DNA of 64,000 nucleotides, from the NCBI RefSeq assembly GCF_018588585.1, contig NZ_JAEUFG010000001.1:124001-188000 (forward strand). The letters are read 5' to 3'. The notes below the pieces were generated by a model. That model saw nothing but the letters and a program-made list of their open reading frames with translations. It did not search any database and was not told where the DNA came from. The position numbers and the translations under genes are program-made. The DNA is from Bacillus sp. SM2101 (GTDB lineage: Bacteria > Bacillota > Bacilli > Bacillales > SM2101). Below, in pieces: positions 44,555 through 54,089 of the stretch. Position 1 is the first letter of the stretch. Each line of letters begins with the position of its first letter.

Positions 44555-45604
44555 TTAAAACATCTTCCATGTCACAGGGGTACCTTTCTTAACACTTTCC
44601 TTTACACGCTTGCCTAATAAAATGTCATAATATTTCGGCTCAAGACCATTACCTGGTCGAATGATTCTAATATTTTTTTCTGTAATCATTTCTCCTGCAT
44701 TTAAGTCTTCCGTAATATATATAGATCGCCGATGTTGCAACGACGAAACCTCTCCTTCTGTTGGACCATAGCTCACCTTTCCTATCGATCTCCAAGCCTT
44801 CCTTACTTCGGTAACAAGCATTTTCATCTCATCTGGTTCCATAGAAAATGGTGAATCTATCCCATCATCAGTTCTAGACATCGTGAAATGTTTTTCAATA
44901 ACTGTTGCACCTAAAGCAACACTAGCTATTGGAACACCTAACCCCATAGTATGATCTGATAACCCTACCTCACAATTGAACAAATCGGCCAAATGGGGGA
45001 TTGTCGCAATATTTGAATAGATTTCGGATGCAGGATAGGAACTCGTACATTTTAATAAAATTAGATTATTGCACCCCGCACTTCTCGCTGCTTGAACTGC
45101 TTCATCAAGCACAGCAACTGTTGCCATGCCGGTAGATATAAATACAGGCTTCCCTGTCGCAGCTACTTTTCTAATTAACGGAATATCTACATTTTCAAAT
45201 GAAGCAATTTTATAAGCAGGAACATTTAATGCTTCTAAAAAATCTACAGCAGTCACATCAAAGGGGGAACTAAACCCGACCATGCCAAGCTGCTCACACT
45301 TGCTAAATATCGTCTCATGCCATTCCCAAGGCGTATACGCCTTCTTATACAGATCATACAATGTCTGACCTTGCCATAAGCTATTAGAATCGTTAATAAA
45401 AAATTCCTCTTTATTCATATTTATTGTCATCGTATCTGCTGTATATGTTTGTAGTTTTATAGCGTCGACACCAGCTCTAGCTGCAGCCTCTACAATTGTT
45501 AACGCATGATCTAATGATTGATTATGATTGCCGGACATTTCCGCAATAATAAACGGTTGATGACCCTTACCAACATAGCGGTTAGCTATTTTGCATTCAT
45601 ACAC
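44555..45604 (-). CDS. pseI: Pseudaminic acid synthase (PseI)
   Basis: NeuB-family enzyme condensing phosphoenolpyruvate with the 2,4-diamino-trideoxy sugar. TIM-barrel domain with FIIAEMSGNHNQS (about 18), DAIKLQTYTADTM, YKIASFE, KPVFISTGMAT, GLSDHTMGL and EKHFTMSR, followed by a C-terminal SAF domain (from about 285). Length 349 aa as usual. The GTG start touches the pseG stop codon, so translation is coupled. A 128-bp gap separates it from pseB downstream. Confidence 0.94.
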   Translation of the reverse strand: MYECKIANRYVGKGHQPFIIAEMSGNHNQSLDHALTIVEAAARAGVDAIKLQTYTADTMTINMNKEEFFINDSNSLWQGQTLYDLYKKAYTPWEWHETIFSKCEQLGMVGFSSPFDVTAVDFLEALNVPAYKIASFENVDIPLIRKVAATGKPVFISTGMATVAVLDEAVQAARSAGCNNLILLKCTSSYPASEIYSNIATIPHLADLFNCEVGLSDHTMGLGVPIASVALGATVIEKHFTMSRTDDGIDSPFSMEPDEMKMLVTEVRKAWRSIGKVSYGPTEGEVSSLQHRRSIYITEDLNAGEMITEKNIRIIRPGNGLEPKYYDILLGKRVKESVKKGTPVTWKMF

Positions 45605-46666
45605 CTATTTTTCCCCTCCCTTCATTTGTAAAATTGTTTTGACAACGCTATGTTGTTGATTATTTGTACGCCTATTTGTAATAGCTAACGCTCGTTGACT
45701 CATGTTAATTAACTTTTGAGGTGAGCTTAAAGCATCGTTAATTTTTGCAGCGTAATCATTTACTTTGACATCCTCATGCCAACCGATTTTCCATACAGCC
45801 CCATATTGATGAGCAGCACAAACTGATGGTTGTTGATTTTTTGCAACAATCGCAGTGATAGATGGGACACCTAAATAACATCTTTCCCACATCGATATAC
45901 CGCCTGCTCCAATTACGAGATCCACCTTTGATAGCAATCTTGCAAAATCGGTGATTTGACTATGATATTGATAACCTTGTTGTTCACACATCATATAAAT
46001 CACATCTTGTTTCCGATTTGAAGTTCCAACGACGACGTCTACATGATGTAAATCATAATCAATTTTTTTCAAGGCTTTTAGAGCTTTTTCAGTTTCGTCT
46101 GTTGGATCACTACCTCCGAAGAAAATCAGTAGTCGACGGACATTCCCGTCTCTTTGTTTTAGTTGTATTCTTTCATGGATAAATTCTTTTCTAATGAGTA
46201 GGTGTTTTAGTCCGAGGATTCTTTTACAATGAGGTGGAACGAGTAGGTCATAGCGAGTTTGGTAGTTACTAATAAAATTGTGATCAAGCAATATATCACA
46301 ATGATGATATCTGTTAGCTAAATCATCAATTACCATCAATTTAGAAACGCGATTCCTCACTATACTCTCCCATTTTTCGCTAATACGATAGTGATCAACG
46401 ATAAGCCATTCTATTTGGTTAGAAATCACTTGTAGTCCTTGCAAAGTTTCATCCGCATCTTCTTGCTCTGAATGAATTTGCTTATAAAGACGAATCACAC
46501 GAAATCCCTGTAATTCAATATATGAGTTAAGATTTCCTTCAAGCTCCCTTGATATAAAAAAAACAACATATCCTTCTTCTCTTAATTGTTCAGCAAGCAC
46601 TAGACAACGCATAACATGACCAGTACCTATTAGCGTAGATGCGTCTACTCTAAAGACAGTGTTCAT
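45605..46666 (-). CDS. pseG: UDP-2,4-diacetamido-trideoxy-altropyranose hydrolase (PseG)
   Basis: GT-B-fold hydrolase that removes UDP before PseI acts. FRVDASTLIGTGHVMRCLVL at the N-terminus is the family signature, and IFFGGSDPTDET and IGAGGISMWERCYLG are also present. 353 aa. ATG start; ends adjoining pseI. Its substrate needs N-acetylation at C4, normally by PseH, which is not in this locus. Confidence 0.92.
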   Translation of the reverse strand: MNTVFRVDASTLIGTGHVMRCLVLAEQLREEGYVVFFISRELEGNLNSYIELQGFRVIRLYKQIHSEQEDADETLQGLQVISNQIEWLIVDHYRISEKWESIVRNRVSKLMVIDDLANRYHHCDILLDHNFISNYQTRYDLLVPPHCKRILGLKHLLIRKEFIHERIQLKQRDGNVRRLLIFFGGSDPTDETEKALKALKKIDYDLHHVDVVVGTSNRKQDVIYMMCEQQGYQYHSQITDFARLLSKVDLVIGAGGISMWERCYLGVPSITAIVAKNQQPSVCAAHQYGAVWKIGWHEDVKVNDYAAKINDALSSPQKLINMSQRALAITNRRTNNQQHSVVKTILQMKGGEK

Positions 46667-46698
46667 AGTTATCCTCCAATTGAGCTCAACCTGACTAT

Positions 46699-47424
46699 TT
46701 ATTCTACAGGTTTTTGAGTGATATGAGCATTCATATTTGCTACATTAGCATGTGTAACTAAATATTCCACCACATCTCGAGAAGGAATTAGAATCTCTCC
46801 CTTAAAATAATCAGCTACCACACAACACATCTGATAATCCTCTATGGTATCTAAGGTAATCCTCAGCTCAGGATGATTCAGAAAACTAGGTGCGATTACT
46901 TTTGTATGCTTGAACTTCGATGGATGTTCATAAGCGTAGTAAGTAACATGTTCACGGTGACGGGTTTCATAACCATATTTATAAATAAATTCAAGGGCAG
47001 TAAATGCAATCATTTCAACAACTAATCCACGAGGTAAATGTCCATGAACAATTACAATATCTGCCAGATTCTTCTCCATACGATTTATGATTTGGTTTGC
47101 AAAGTTATAATCTATAAATGGACAATCTGCAGTAACACGAATAACATAATCTGGGTTATACTGTTTTGCACAATGATAGTAACGACTTAGTACATCACTT
47201 TCACTTCCACGATAACAAGTAATATCATGTTTTTTACACCATTCTTCAATTTGATCATCTTGTTTGAGGGTAGAAGTTGCCACTATGATACCCAAAGTCT
47301 TTTGAATTTGCTTACACCTAGAAACGACATAGTTTATAACCGTACTCGCGCCTAACGGTTTTAATACTTTACCAGGTAATCGTGTCGAGCCCATTCGAGC
47401 TTGGATAATTATTAGAATCTCCAA
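46699..47424 (-). CDS. SpsF-like cytidylyltransferase
   Basis: 241-aa nucleotidyltransferase of the CTP_transf_3 family. IIIQARMGSTRLPGKVLKPL at the N-terminus and VIRVTADCPFID are SpsF-type motifs; B. subtilis SpsF makes spore-coat polysaccharide. In this locus it sits where PseF, the CMP-pseudaminic acid synthetase, is expected, so it may perform that step. Note that the N-terminal motif is QARMGSTRLPGK, not the PARGGSKRIPxK of classical PseF. TTG start behind GGCGGTGAG. Confidence 0.8.
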   Translation of the reverse strand: MEILIIIQARMGSTRLPGKVLKPLGASTVINYVVSRCKQIQKTLGIIVATSTLKQDDQIEEWCKKHDITCYRGSESDVLSRYYHCAKQYNPDYVIRVTADCPFIDYNFANQIINRMEKNLADIVIVHGHLPRGLVVEMIAFTALEFIYKYGYETRHREHVTYYAYEHPSKFKHTKVIAPSFLNHPELRITLDTIEDYQMCCVVADYFKGEILIPSRDVVEYLVTHANVANMNAHITQKPVE

Positions 47425-47440
47425 ATGCTCACCGCCTAGC

Positions 47441-48394
47441 TCACAATATTAAATCTTCAGGGTACCGAACAAGCATCATTTCCTTATTAGAGCGAACAAA
47501 AGGGTATTTGTGTAAATCATTCCCACTTACTTCTAACATAAACCAGTAAAAGCTATCTAAGCCAGCCGCTATACTTAATGTAGAAGCACCACCAAAACGA
47601 CTATTACATTCAATAATATGAAAGTGGCCATTCTTATCAACTATTATTTGTAAAACAATATGACCATATAGCTCTAAATCAGTAACCACTTTTGAACAAA
47701 GCCTTGCTAATCGTTGATCACGAAATGTAGTAGATATTTGTGATTCACCATTAACTACTAATACACGTTTTCTAGTAACAATACCTTTCACTTCTCCATT
47801 TCTCGTTACATATACATCTGCGGTTATCTCTTCCCCTTCAATATATGGTTGAAAAATGGGCGTAACTAGCTTTTCGGCATACTTGATTGACTGATCTTTT
47901 GTTAATTTCAAGCCAATATTATTTGATCCAGCCCCATACCTTTCTTTTACTACATAAAATTGGTTATCGCGTACCAAATCTATAAAACTTGTTTCCGTTT
48001 GAACTACAGGGTAGCCATGCTTCGTTCCGAATTTACTAAATAGGTATTTATCTAAACATCTGCCTACAGCTTTTTTTGTGGCAATCATTACGAAGATACC
48101 ATTTTTATTTAATACATTTTTATGCTTAGCAAAAAATAATAATTCTCCATCACGAGAAGGAATAATGGAGGTAACATTGTTTTCTAAGCAATATTGAAGT
48201 AAGTAATCAATTGTAAGCTTATCTAACTTAGGAATTTTCCAAAATTGATCAACAAAATAACGACCGATACAAGCTTCATCACTATCGACTCCGTACACTT
48301 TTATGTTACTATTGATTTTTTCAGCTGCTACTTTCACTGCTTTTAGCATCGGTACTTTTTTTGAAATGCTTGTTACAAGAATATTAATTTTTAT
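47441..48394 (-). CDS. ATP-grasp carboxylate-amine ligase-like protein
   Basis: About 318 residues with a PreATP-grasp region, then ATP-grasp core: FYVVKERYGAGSNNIGLKL, PFIQ-type clamp (IFQPYIEGEEITADVYV) and the metal-binding end FHIIECNSRFGGAST. The first ATG (48349) would cut off a conserved beta strand. Reading on gives KINILVTSISKK starting at an ATA at 48394, five bases after AGGGGG, so translation probably starts there; ATG 48349 is the fallback. Its substrate is unknown, but it may acylate the 4-amino sugar in this pathway, since PseH is absent. Confidence 0.75.
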   Translation of the reverse strand: MKINILVTSISKKVPMLKAVKVAAEKINSNIKVYGVDSDEACIGRYFVDQFWKIPKLDKLTIDYLLQYCLENNVTSIIPSRDGELLFFAKHKNVLNKNGIFVMIATKKAVGRCLDKYLFSKFGTKHGYPVVQTETSFIDLVRDNQFYVVKERYGAGSNNIGLKLTKDQSIKYAEKLVTPIFQPYIEGEEITADVYVTRNGEVKGIVTRKRVLVVNGESQISTTFRDQRLARLCSKVVTDLELYGHIVLQIIVDKNGHFHIIECNSRFGGASTLSIAAGLDSFYWFMLEVSGNDLHKYPFVRSNKEMMLVRYPEDLIL

Positions 48395-48404
48395 TTTTTC
48401 CCCC

Positions 48405-49766
48405 CTAAAAAATACTCTTTTGAATTGTGTTCCAATCTATAAACAATCGAATAATATCTTCTTCAACAAGCTCCTTACCCATTTGTATTTCGATAATTTC
48501 AATATCAGTTAACCCTTTTATCGTATGTTTATCACCAATTTGAATATTAACAACATCTCCATCCTTTACATGAAACTCCTTATTATTTAATATGCATATT
48601 CCATTACCTGAAATAATCTTCCACGTTTCATTTCGTTTTTTGTGCAATTGATAACTTAAGTTTCTCCCTTTGTAAATACAGATTCTTTTTGTTAGTACTT
48701 CAATACCATTTGCTAACTTGGTATAATCAAGAACGCGATACCACCCCCAACGACGCTCTTCATACATGGGTCGTTGTTCAAATCCATCTAATAAGTCTTT
48801 TAATCGAGGACTAGCTCTTTTGCTACTTACTAAAATCCCGTCTGGACTTGCTGCAACAACTGCATCCGACACTCCTAATACATATGTAGGAATCTCTAGT
48901 TCATTTATTAGATGTATATTCGTTGAATCTTCACTTATTTTCCCATTTCCTACAATATTATTAGACATTTCATCTGTTAAAGTGTTCCAAGAACCTAGAT
49001 CCTTCCATTCACCCTCATATGGCAAAATGACTATATTTTTTGCAAATTCGACAACTTCGAAATCAAAACTAATTCTCTTTAATTGTTCGTACTGTCTTAA
49101 CAACTTGTCATATGTAACCGATATACCTTTTTGTATTAATAAATTTATTAAATATCTTAGTTTAAATGCAAAAATCCCACAATTCCAAAGTGCACCTTCT
49201 TTTATTAATTGTTGCGCCTCTTTTTCATTCGGTTTTTCAATAAAGTAACTCCCATGATAGTAAGAACCTTGAACAAAAGATTGCTTCGGCACAATATATC
49301 CATATTTTTCAGACGGATATACAGGACGTACTCCAATTAAGGCAATATCACATTCTGTTTCATTTACAACCTTCTCTAATTCTAGTACCTTAGTAAAAAA
49401 ATCATTTTCAACATAAGAATCTACAGGAATGACACAAATCACCTCATCAAGGTCATTTCCTAATGATAGTAAGTAAGTTGCAGCTAACGATATAGCTGGA
49501 AACGTATCTCTCCTGTTAGGCTCAACAATGAGTGATATAGGTGAAGAAATTTGATTTTGTACTATTTCTACTTGAGATTTAGGTGCAGTAATGTATATTG
49601 AATCCCTTACACCAGCCAATTGCAGTTGACGTAAAACTCTCTGAACCATTGACTCTACATTGCCATTGTCATCTTTTAATATCTTCAAAAACTGCTTTGA
49701 TCTTGAATCATTAGAAATTGGCCACAACCGTTTCCCCGAACCACCTGATAGTAACACGTGGTGCAT
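48405..49766 (-). CDS. manC: Mannose-1-phosphate guanylyltransferase (ManC-like, with cupin)
   Basis: Makes GDP-mannose from mannose-1-phosphate and GTP. N-terminal nucleotidyltransferase domain with LLSGGSGKRLWPIS (5-18), VEPNRRDTFPAISLAA and FIEKP; C-terminal cupin (about 370-440) typical of the type II PMI/GMP family, though the His/Glu ligands of the isomerase half are only partly visible. 453 aa. ATG behind GTAGGGG. The last codons end 10 bases before the ATP-grasp start. Confidence 0.87.
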   Translation of the reverse strand: MHHVLLSGGSGKRLWPISNDSRSKQFLKILKDDNGNVESMVQRVLRQLQLAGVRDSIYITAPKSQVEIVQNQISSPISLIVEPNRRDTFPAISLAATYLLSLGNDLDEVICVIPVDSYVENDFFTKVLELEKVVNETECDIALIGVRPVYPSEKYGYIVPKQSFVQGSYYHGSYFIEKPNEKEAQQLIKEGALWNCGIFAFKLRYLINLLIQKGISVTYDKLLRQYEQLKRISFDFEVVEFAKNIVILPYEGEWKDLGSWNTLTDEMSNNIVGNGKISEDSTNIHLINELEIPTYVLGVSDAVVAASPDGILVSSKRASPRLKDLLDGFEQRPMYEERRWGWYRVLDYTKLANGIEVLTKRICIYKGRNLSYQLHKKRNETWKIISGNGICILNNKEFHVKDGDVVNIQIGDKHTIKGLTDIEIIEIQMGKELVEEDIIRLFIDWNTIQKSIF

Positions 49767-50095
49767 TTATTCCCCTACTCTCATTATGATTTTCAATATT
49801 GAAGAGAGAATACTAATAAAATCATTCAGGTCAACATTCTTTGAATTTAGAATACTAAGTACAATTTATCTCGTAAATTAACGGCAATTTAAGTCACAGA
49901 TGTTAGCATGTTTTTGTTACGAATGTTTTCCTTCTTAACAAACTGTCATGATTAAACATTATTCCGTTACTTACTTTGTATGATTTTCGGTAAATCCGAT
50001 TGGAACCTTGAACTAATAGTGAAAGTAGCTAACAGTTTTCATAGAATTGAATTGTAGCAATAGTTGTTATTCATATTAAAGAGTGTTAAGAATAA
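49767..50095. other. Intergenic stretch upstream of manC
   Basis: 329 bp of AT-rich sequence between the GT4 gene and manC. No gene, terminator or clear repeat was recognised. It may hold the promoter for the pse genes. Confidence 0.3.
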
Positions 50096-51223
50096 CTATT
50101 GGTTATGTCTTCTAATCGTGTTTACATATTTACTGACACAATCGTTAATATCATACTTCTTCTTCACAGTCATTTTTGCGTTTTTTGTTAATTCTAATAA
50201 TTTATAGTAATTCTCATATGAATAAATTAATGCATCAGCAAGTTCATCTATATTCCCTGGCTTCACCCCTATGCCATTAATATTCGGCCGTAAGTAATCT
50301 TGAATACCTTCTGTATAAGAGGCTATTACAGGGACTTGAAGAGCCATCGCCTCTAGCCCAACAATACCTAGGCCTTCACTTAGTGTAGGAAACACAAAAA
50401 CATTGCAACACTTAACCAATTCGAGAGGGTTTTTCAGCATACCAGTAAACACAACATGTTCTTGTATACCACTCAGATGTATTTCATTTAGTACTTTCTC
50501 ATAATAGTCCTGTTCAGCAATTTCACCTATAATGATTAATTTCGCTCTTTTAATTTGAGTTAGCGCTTTTTTAAAAGATTTAACTAAATATAATAGCCCC
50601 TTCCTTTCTTCTACACGCCCTAAAGTAACAAAACAAAATTCATCGCTCTGACAAAATAATGTTTTTAACTTTTTATTTATCTTAATATTCTCACAATATT
50701 CCACATCAATTCCCCAAGGGACAACCTCTAATTTGTTCTTATCAATATTCACGTTCACCTCTAGAAATTGTTTCCAATAGTATGACATTGTATATATTTC
50801 ATCACACATTTTAAATGCATAACCATCTGCTATGTTCATCCATGTTGGCCTATTAACATTCCAACTGTGAAACGTTGCTACAATTGGAATGTTTTTACCG
50901 CAAAGTTTCTTTGCCATATTTACTAAGAAAGCTGGATATCCGGCATGCACATGAACAAGGTCAAATTGATCTAGAATAGTTGTCAACGATATAATTTCTG
51001 TCCACATATTTTTGTAATCACGTTTAAAGGAGTCAACTTTTATAATAGGAACATCATTTTTCTTTAATATTTCTTCATATTCCTCCCAATTCTTTATTTG
51101 TTCAACTGGATTTGAAGTTGCCACAGTTACTTCAAAATATTTTCTTAATTCTAAAGATAATGTAGTTACAACTTTTCCAGAACCACTTATTAAAAATGGG
51201 GTGATTTCCAATACCCTCTTCAT
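50096..51223 (-). CDS. Glycosyltransferase family 4
   Basis: 375-aa retaining GT-B glycosyltransferase. N-terminal acceptor domain with ITPFLISGSGKVVTTLSLEL; C-terminal donor domain with TLGRVEERKGLLYLVKSF, IIGEIAEQDYY and the E-x7-E-type FPTLSEGLGIVGLEAMA. ATG behind AAGAGGTG. It belongs to the glycan region, but donor and acceptor are unknown. Isolated from its neighbours by about 230-330 bp on each side. Confidence 0.88.
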   Translation of the reverse strand: MKRVLEITPFLISGSGKVVTTLSLELRKYFEVTVATSNPVEQIKNWEEYEEILKKNDVPIIKVDSFKRDYKNMWTEIISLTTILDQFDLVHVHAGYPAFLVNMAKKLCGKNIPIVATFHSWNVNRPTWMNIADGYAFKMCDEIYTMSYYWKQFLEVNVNIDKNKLEVVPWGIDVEYCENIKINKKLKTLFCQSDEFCFVTLGRVEERKGLLYLVKSFKKALTQIKRAKLIIIGEIAEQDYYEKVLNEIHLSGIQEHVVFTGMLKNPLELVKCCNVFVFPTLSEGLGIVGLEAMALQVPVIASYTEGIQDYLRPNINGIGVKPGNIDELADALIYSYENYYKLLELTKNAKMTVKKKYDINDCVSKYVNTIRRHNQ

Positions 51224-51453
51224 TTTCCATCACCTCTTATTTACAATTGTATAAACCATTCCTAGGCTGTTTACCGATCATTTCTAAGAATATTGAGATG
51301 CCTCTTTTTTTGATTCAGTTGCTTATTTTTTCATGACCAACTCGTATACTAAATTGTAGTTTGGGGTATGTCTGTATCAGCATGGGTAGTTCAGGTCTAA
51401 TGTATATTCATTAAGCGTATTTGCCTTCCACTATGTCCTGTTAGCATAAATCA

Positions 51454-52404
51454 TTATATTTTTTTCCACCTATCTTTTAACCACTCCTCTGTTCTTCTTA
51501 TGCCTTCTTCTAAGCTCACTTTCGGCACCCATCCTAATAATTGTGTTGCCTTATCAAAATTACATAATAGTTTCTCTATTTCACTTTGAGGATGAATATG
51601 AGGAACGAGTCGAATCCTAGATTGATCACCATTAACAATTATCTTTGCTAACTCTTTTATTGTAATATCAGATCCTAACCCCGCATTTACTATTTCGCCA
51701 TTTGCTTGATTAGAGTAGCCTGCTGTAACGACAAATTGAGCACAGTCATCTACGAAAAGAAAATCTCTCGTCTGAGTCCCATTCCCATATATATTTAAGC
51801 TTTGACCATTCAATTTATTTTGCAGAAATTTAGTAATAACCCCACCTTCGCCATTTGATTTTTGATACGGACCATACGTATTAAACGGGCGAAGAACTAC
51901 TACAGGAAGACCGTATGAATAATAATAAGAGAGCACCATATTTTCAGCTGCTATTTTCGCTCCTGCATATGGAGATGCTGGTTTAATTGAATGTGTCTCA
52001 TTAATACCAACATCGTTTGAAGATCGATCATAAACCATACATGTACTCATAAAAACAAGCTTTACATCATATCTCCTGCATTGTTCAAGAATGTAGAATG
52101 TTCCAATTGTATCATTATTAAAAGTTGTATCGGGATGCTCAATACTATCATGAACATTAATGCTCGCCGCCAGATGATAACAAAGATCAAATTTTTGTTG
52201 AAAGAGCTCGTTTAATAAAACGATGTCTTTAATATCCCCATGAACAAACTCCATAAAATTTTCATTTCCAATAAACTCTTCAATATTTTCTGTTCTGCCG
52301 TTAGATAGGTCGTCCACTATCCACACTTTGTGCTGATCTGATAAAAGCTGTTTAACAACCCATCTACCAATGAATCCAGCCCCCCCTGTAACAAGCATTT
52401 TCAA
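51454..52404 (-). CDS. NAD-dependent sugar epimerase/dehydratase
   Basis: Extended SDR of about 316 aa. Rossmann motif VTGGAGFIG at the N-terminus; catalytic MSTCMVYD... and YAGAK (Tyr and Lys), then NTYGPYQ. It resembles UDP-glucose 4-epimerase-type enzymes, but the product cannot be fixed. The TTG at 52404 is well spaced from AGGAGG; the ATG at 52398 is also possible. The gene diverges from the Ena-like gene at 52702. Confidence 0.87.
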   Translation of the reverse strand: MKMLVTGGAGFIGRWVVKQLLSDQHKVWIVDDLSNGRTENIEEFIGNENFMEFVHGDIKDIVLLNELFQQKFDLCYHLAASINVHDSIEHPDTTFNNDTIGTFYILEQCRRYDVKLVFMSTCMVYDRSSNDVGINETHSIKPASPYAGAKIAAENMVLSYYYSYGLPVVVLRPFNTYGPYQKSNGEGGVITKFLQNKLNGQSLNIYGNGTQTRDFLFVDDCAQFVVTAGYSNQANGEIVNAGLGSDITIKELAKIIVNGDQSRIRLVPHIHPQSEIEKLLCNFDKATQLLGWVPKVSLEEGIRRTEEWLKDRWKKI

Positions 52405-52542
52405 CGGCAAATTCCTCCTATAAAGTAGTGCCTCAATTTATTCTTGCAAATCCATTTATGCTCAATGTATTCCTGTTAAAGTTGTACTATGTATAACAAA
52501 ATAAGTTTAGTAATTTCTTTACTTATGGACTTTCCACTCAAA

Positions 52543-52576
52543 AAAACCTTACTCTGTAATACATGAGCAAGGTTTA
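52543..52576. terminator. Hairpin between epimerase and Ena-like gene
   Basis: AAACCTTACTC and GAGCAAGGTTT pair with one mismatch around nine bases. It lies between two divergent genes, so a terminator there is unexpected; it may be the relic of a lost gene's end. Confidence 0.45.
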
Positions 52577-52701
52577 CTGAATTGTATAAGATAACTAAAC
52601 AACTACTATCACCAAAGAAGATATTATTTACCCTCGTGCCCAATCAATGCTGATTAGCAAGAATAAAATACACTAGACAAACTATGAAAAGGAGTTAAAA
52701 A

Positions 52702-53148
52702 ATGGGTAAATATACTACATCGTCATGTTGTGGTAGCACTAAGATAACTACCGCAGAGAAGACAGCTTGTTGCGATTGCCCTACCTTTGTTAACCAGATG
52801 AACAGTAGTGTTAACTTATCTTGTGGGGCATCTGAATACACAATTTTCACTGGAAATACCCAAGGCTCTTTAAGTGGAACAATCTCTACCAATGGAGCCG
52901 GTACAGGACCTTGCTCTAATGCAACTATACGTATCTTATCAAATAACCTATTATTACATCAACAGGATTTAATTGTGACACAAAACTTTAGCTTTTCTTT
53001 TAATAATGTAACAAGAGTTACCGCTTCGTGTAGTGGAGGTAACGATGGAGATATGTGTGAAATAAAATGGGAGTTGGCATCTTCAGAAAGATGCATAACA
53101 AATAGTCCTCCCCCAACAACATTTTCTTCAAACTCAAATGGACCATAG
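52702..53148 (+). CDS. Cysteine-rich protein like S-Ena endospore appendage subunits (DUF3992)
   Basis: 148 aa, ten cysteines: 9, 10, 23, 24, 26, 41, 71, 110, 119 and 131. There is no signal peptide. A Cys-Cys N-terminal connector (SSCCGST, ACCDCP) is followed by a Ser/Thr/Asn-rich beta-sandwich region (YTIFTGNTQGSLSGTIST, NATIRILSNN, NFSFSFNNVTRVTASC) and CEIKWELASSERC. This order of N-terminal CC motif and jellyroll matches Ena subunits of Bacillus cereus-group spore fibres, which crosslink by Cys between subunits. A weak sigma-K-like -10 (GAATAAAATA, 52661) precedes it, and the ATG follows AAGGAGT. Only one such gene is seen, without Ena1A/B/C partners. Confidence 0.7.
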   Translation: MGKYTTSSCCGSTKITTAEKTACCDCPTFVNQMNSSVNLSCGASEYTIFTGNTQGSLSGTISTNGAGTGPCSNATIRILSNNLLLHQQDLIVTQNFSFSFNNVTRVTASCSGGNDGDMCEIKWELASSERCITNSPPPTTFSSNSNGP

Positions 53149-53239
53149 AATCAATATTCTATTGCTGTAGCAGTGATTCCCGAATTATATCACAATTCCA
53201 TAAATTCACAAATCTTAACTAAGCGCTCTTAGACAAGTT

Positions 53240-53266
53240 ACCACCGTTCATAGCGGTGGTTTGTTT
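53240..53266 (+). terminator. Terminator after the Ena-like gene
   Basis: ACCACCG and CGGTGGT pair around seven bases, followed by TTGTTTTG. It lies 92 bp after the stop. Confidence 0.7.
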
Positions 53267-53300
53267 TGTGTAATGTTAAATTACTCCTCATTAACTAATG

Positions 53301-54089
53301 TTATTTCTTATCAAATACTCCTGCAAATTTCTCAAAAGCTCTAGGAAATAAATGATACAAAACACTACTAGCATTCATCCATCTAGGTAAATTTAACTCT
53401 CGCTTAGGATTAATCATTAATTTTATGATTTGCTCAGACACATAATCTGATTTCAAGATTATTTTTTTTACATTTTTCACATAATTACCTGATTTGTCAG
53501 CAGTGTTGAAAAAATTTGTTTCAATTGGCCCAGGATTAACTGCCGAAACATGAATGTTTGTTTTAGCAAGCTCCATTCTTAAACTATTAGTAAATCCAAT
53601 TACCGCATGTTTAGTTGCTGAATAACCGCTCGATTTAGGTGTAGCCAATTTTCCCGCTTGAGATGCAATATTTATAATATGCCCTGAGTTATTGCTTAGC
53701 ATAGAAGGTAACACTTCCTTCGTACAAGCCGTTAATCCAAGTACATTTACTGCAAACATTCGTTCAATATCATCCATATTTGCATCAATAAATGCATCGA
53801 AAATACCGAATCCGGCATTATTTACGAGAATGTCTATATGTCCAACCTCTTGATAAATTTGTTGAAAAACTACTTTCACTTGATGTAAGTTACTTACATC
53901 AAGTGAAAAATACAGACTATCGACTGAAGCTTGTTCGTTTATATATAATGAAATCTCTTTTAATTTATCTTCAGATCTAGCAAGCAGTATAGGTCGTGCA
54001 CCCAGCTTAGCCACCTTCAATGCAATTTTTTCACCAATCCCTGAGGAAGCTCCTGTAATAACGATATTTTTGTTTAATAGTGTACTCAT
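53301..54089 (-). CDS. yqjQ: Short-chain dehydrogenase (YqjQ-like)
   Basis: 262-aa classical SDR. TGASSGIG cofactor motif (about 11-18), NNAG (NAGFGIFDAF), and the catalytic YSATK (GYSATKHAVIGF). The ATG at 54089 is behind GGGGGAG; a TTG 15 bases upstream was not chosen. Size and neighbourhood match B. subtilis YqjQ. Substrate unknown. In B. subtilis it adjoins yqjP; here glnS lies between them. Confidence 0.85.
   Translation of the reverse strand: MSTLLNKNIVITGASSGIGEKIALKVAKLGARPILLARSEDKLKEISLYINEQASVDSLYFSLDVSNLHQVKVVFQQIYQEVGHIDILVNNAGFGIFDAFIDANMDDIERMFAVNVLGLTACTKEVLPSMLSNNSGHIINIASQAGKLATPKSSGYSATKHAVIGFTNSLRMELAKTNIHVSAVNPGPIETNFFNTADKSGNYVKNVKKIILKSDYVSEQIIKLMINPKRELNLPRWMNASSVLYHLFPRAFEKFAGVFDKK

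Noticed and set aside
46699-47424. Naming the cytidylyltransferase pseF
   Set aside because: The N-terminal motif is of the SpsF type, so the pathway role is likely from context but not shown by sequence.
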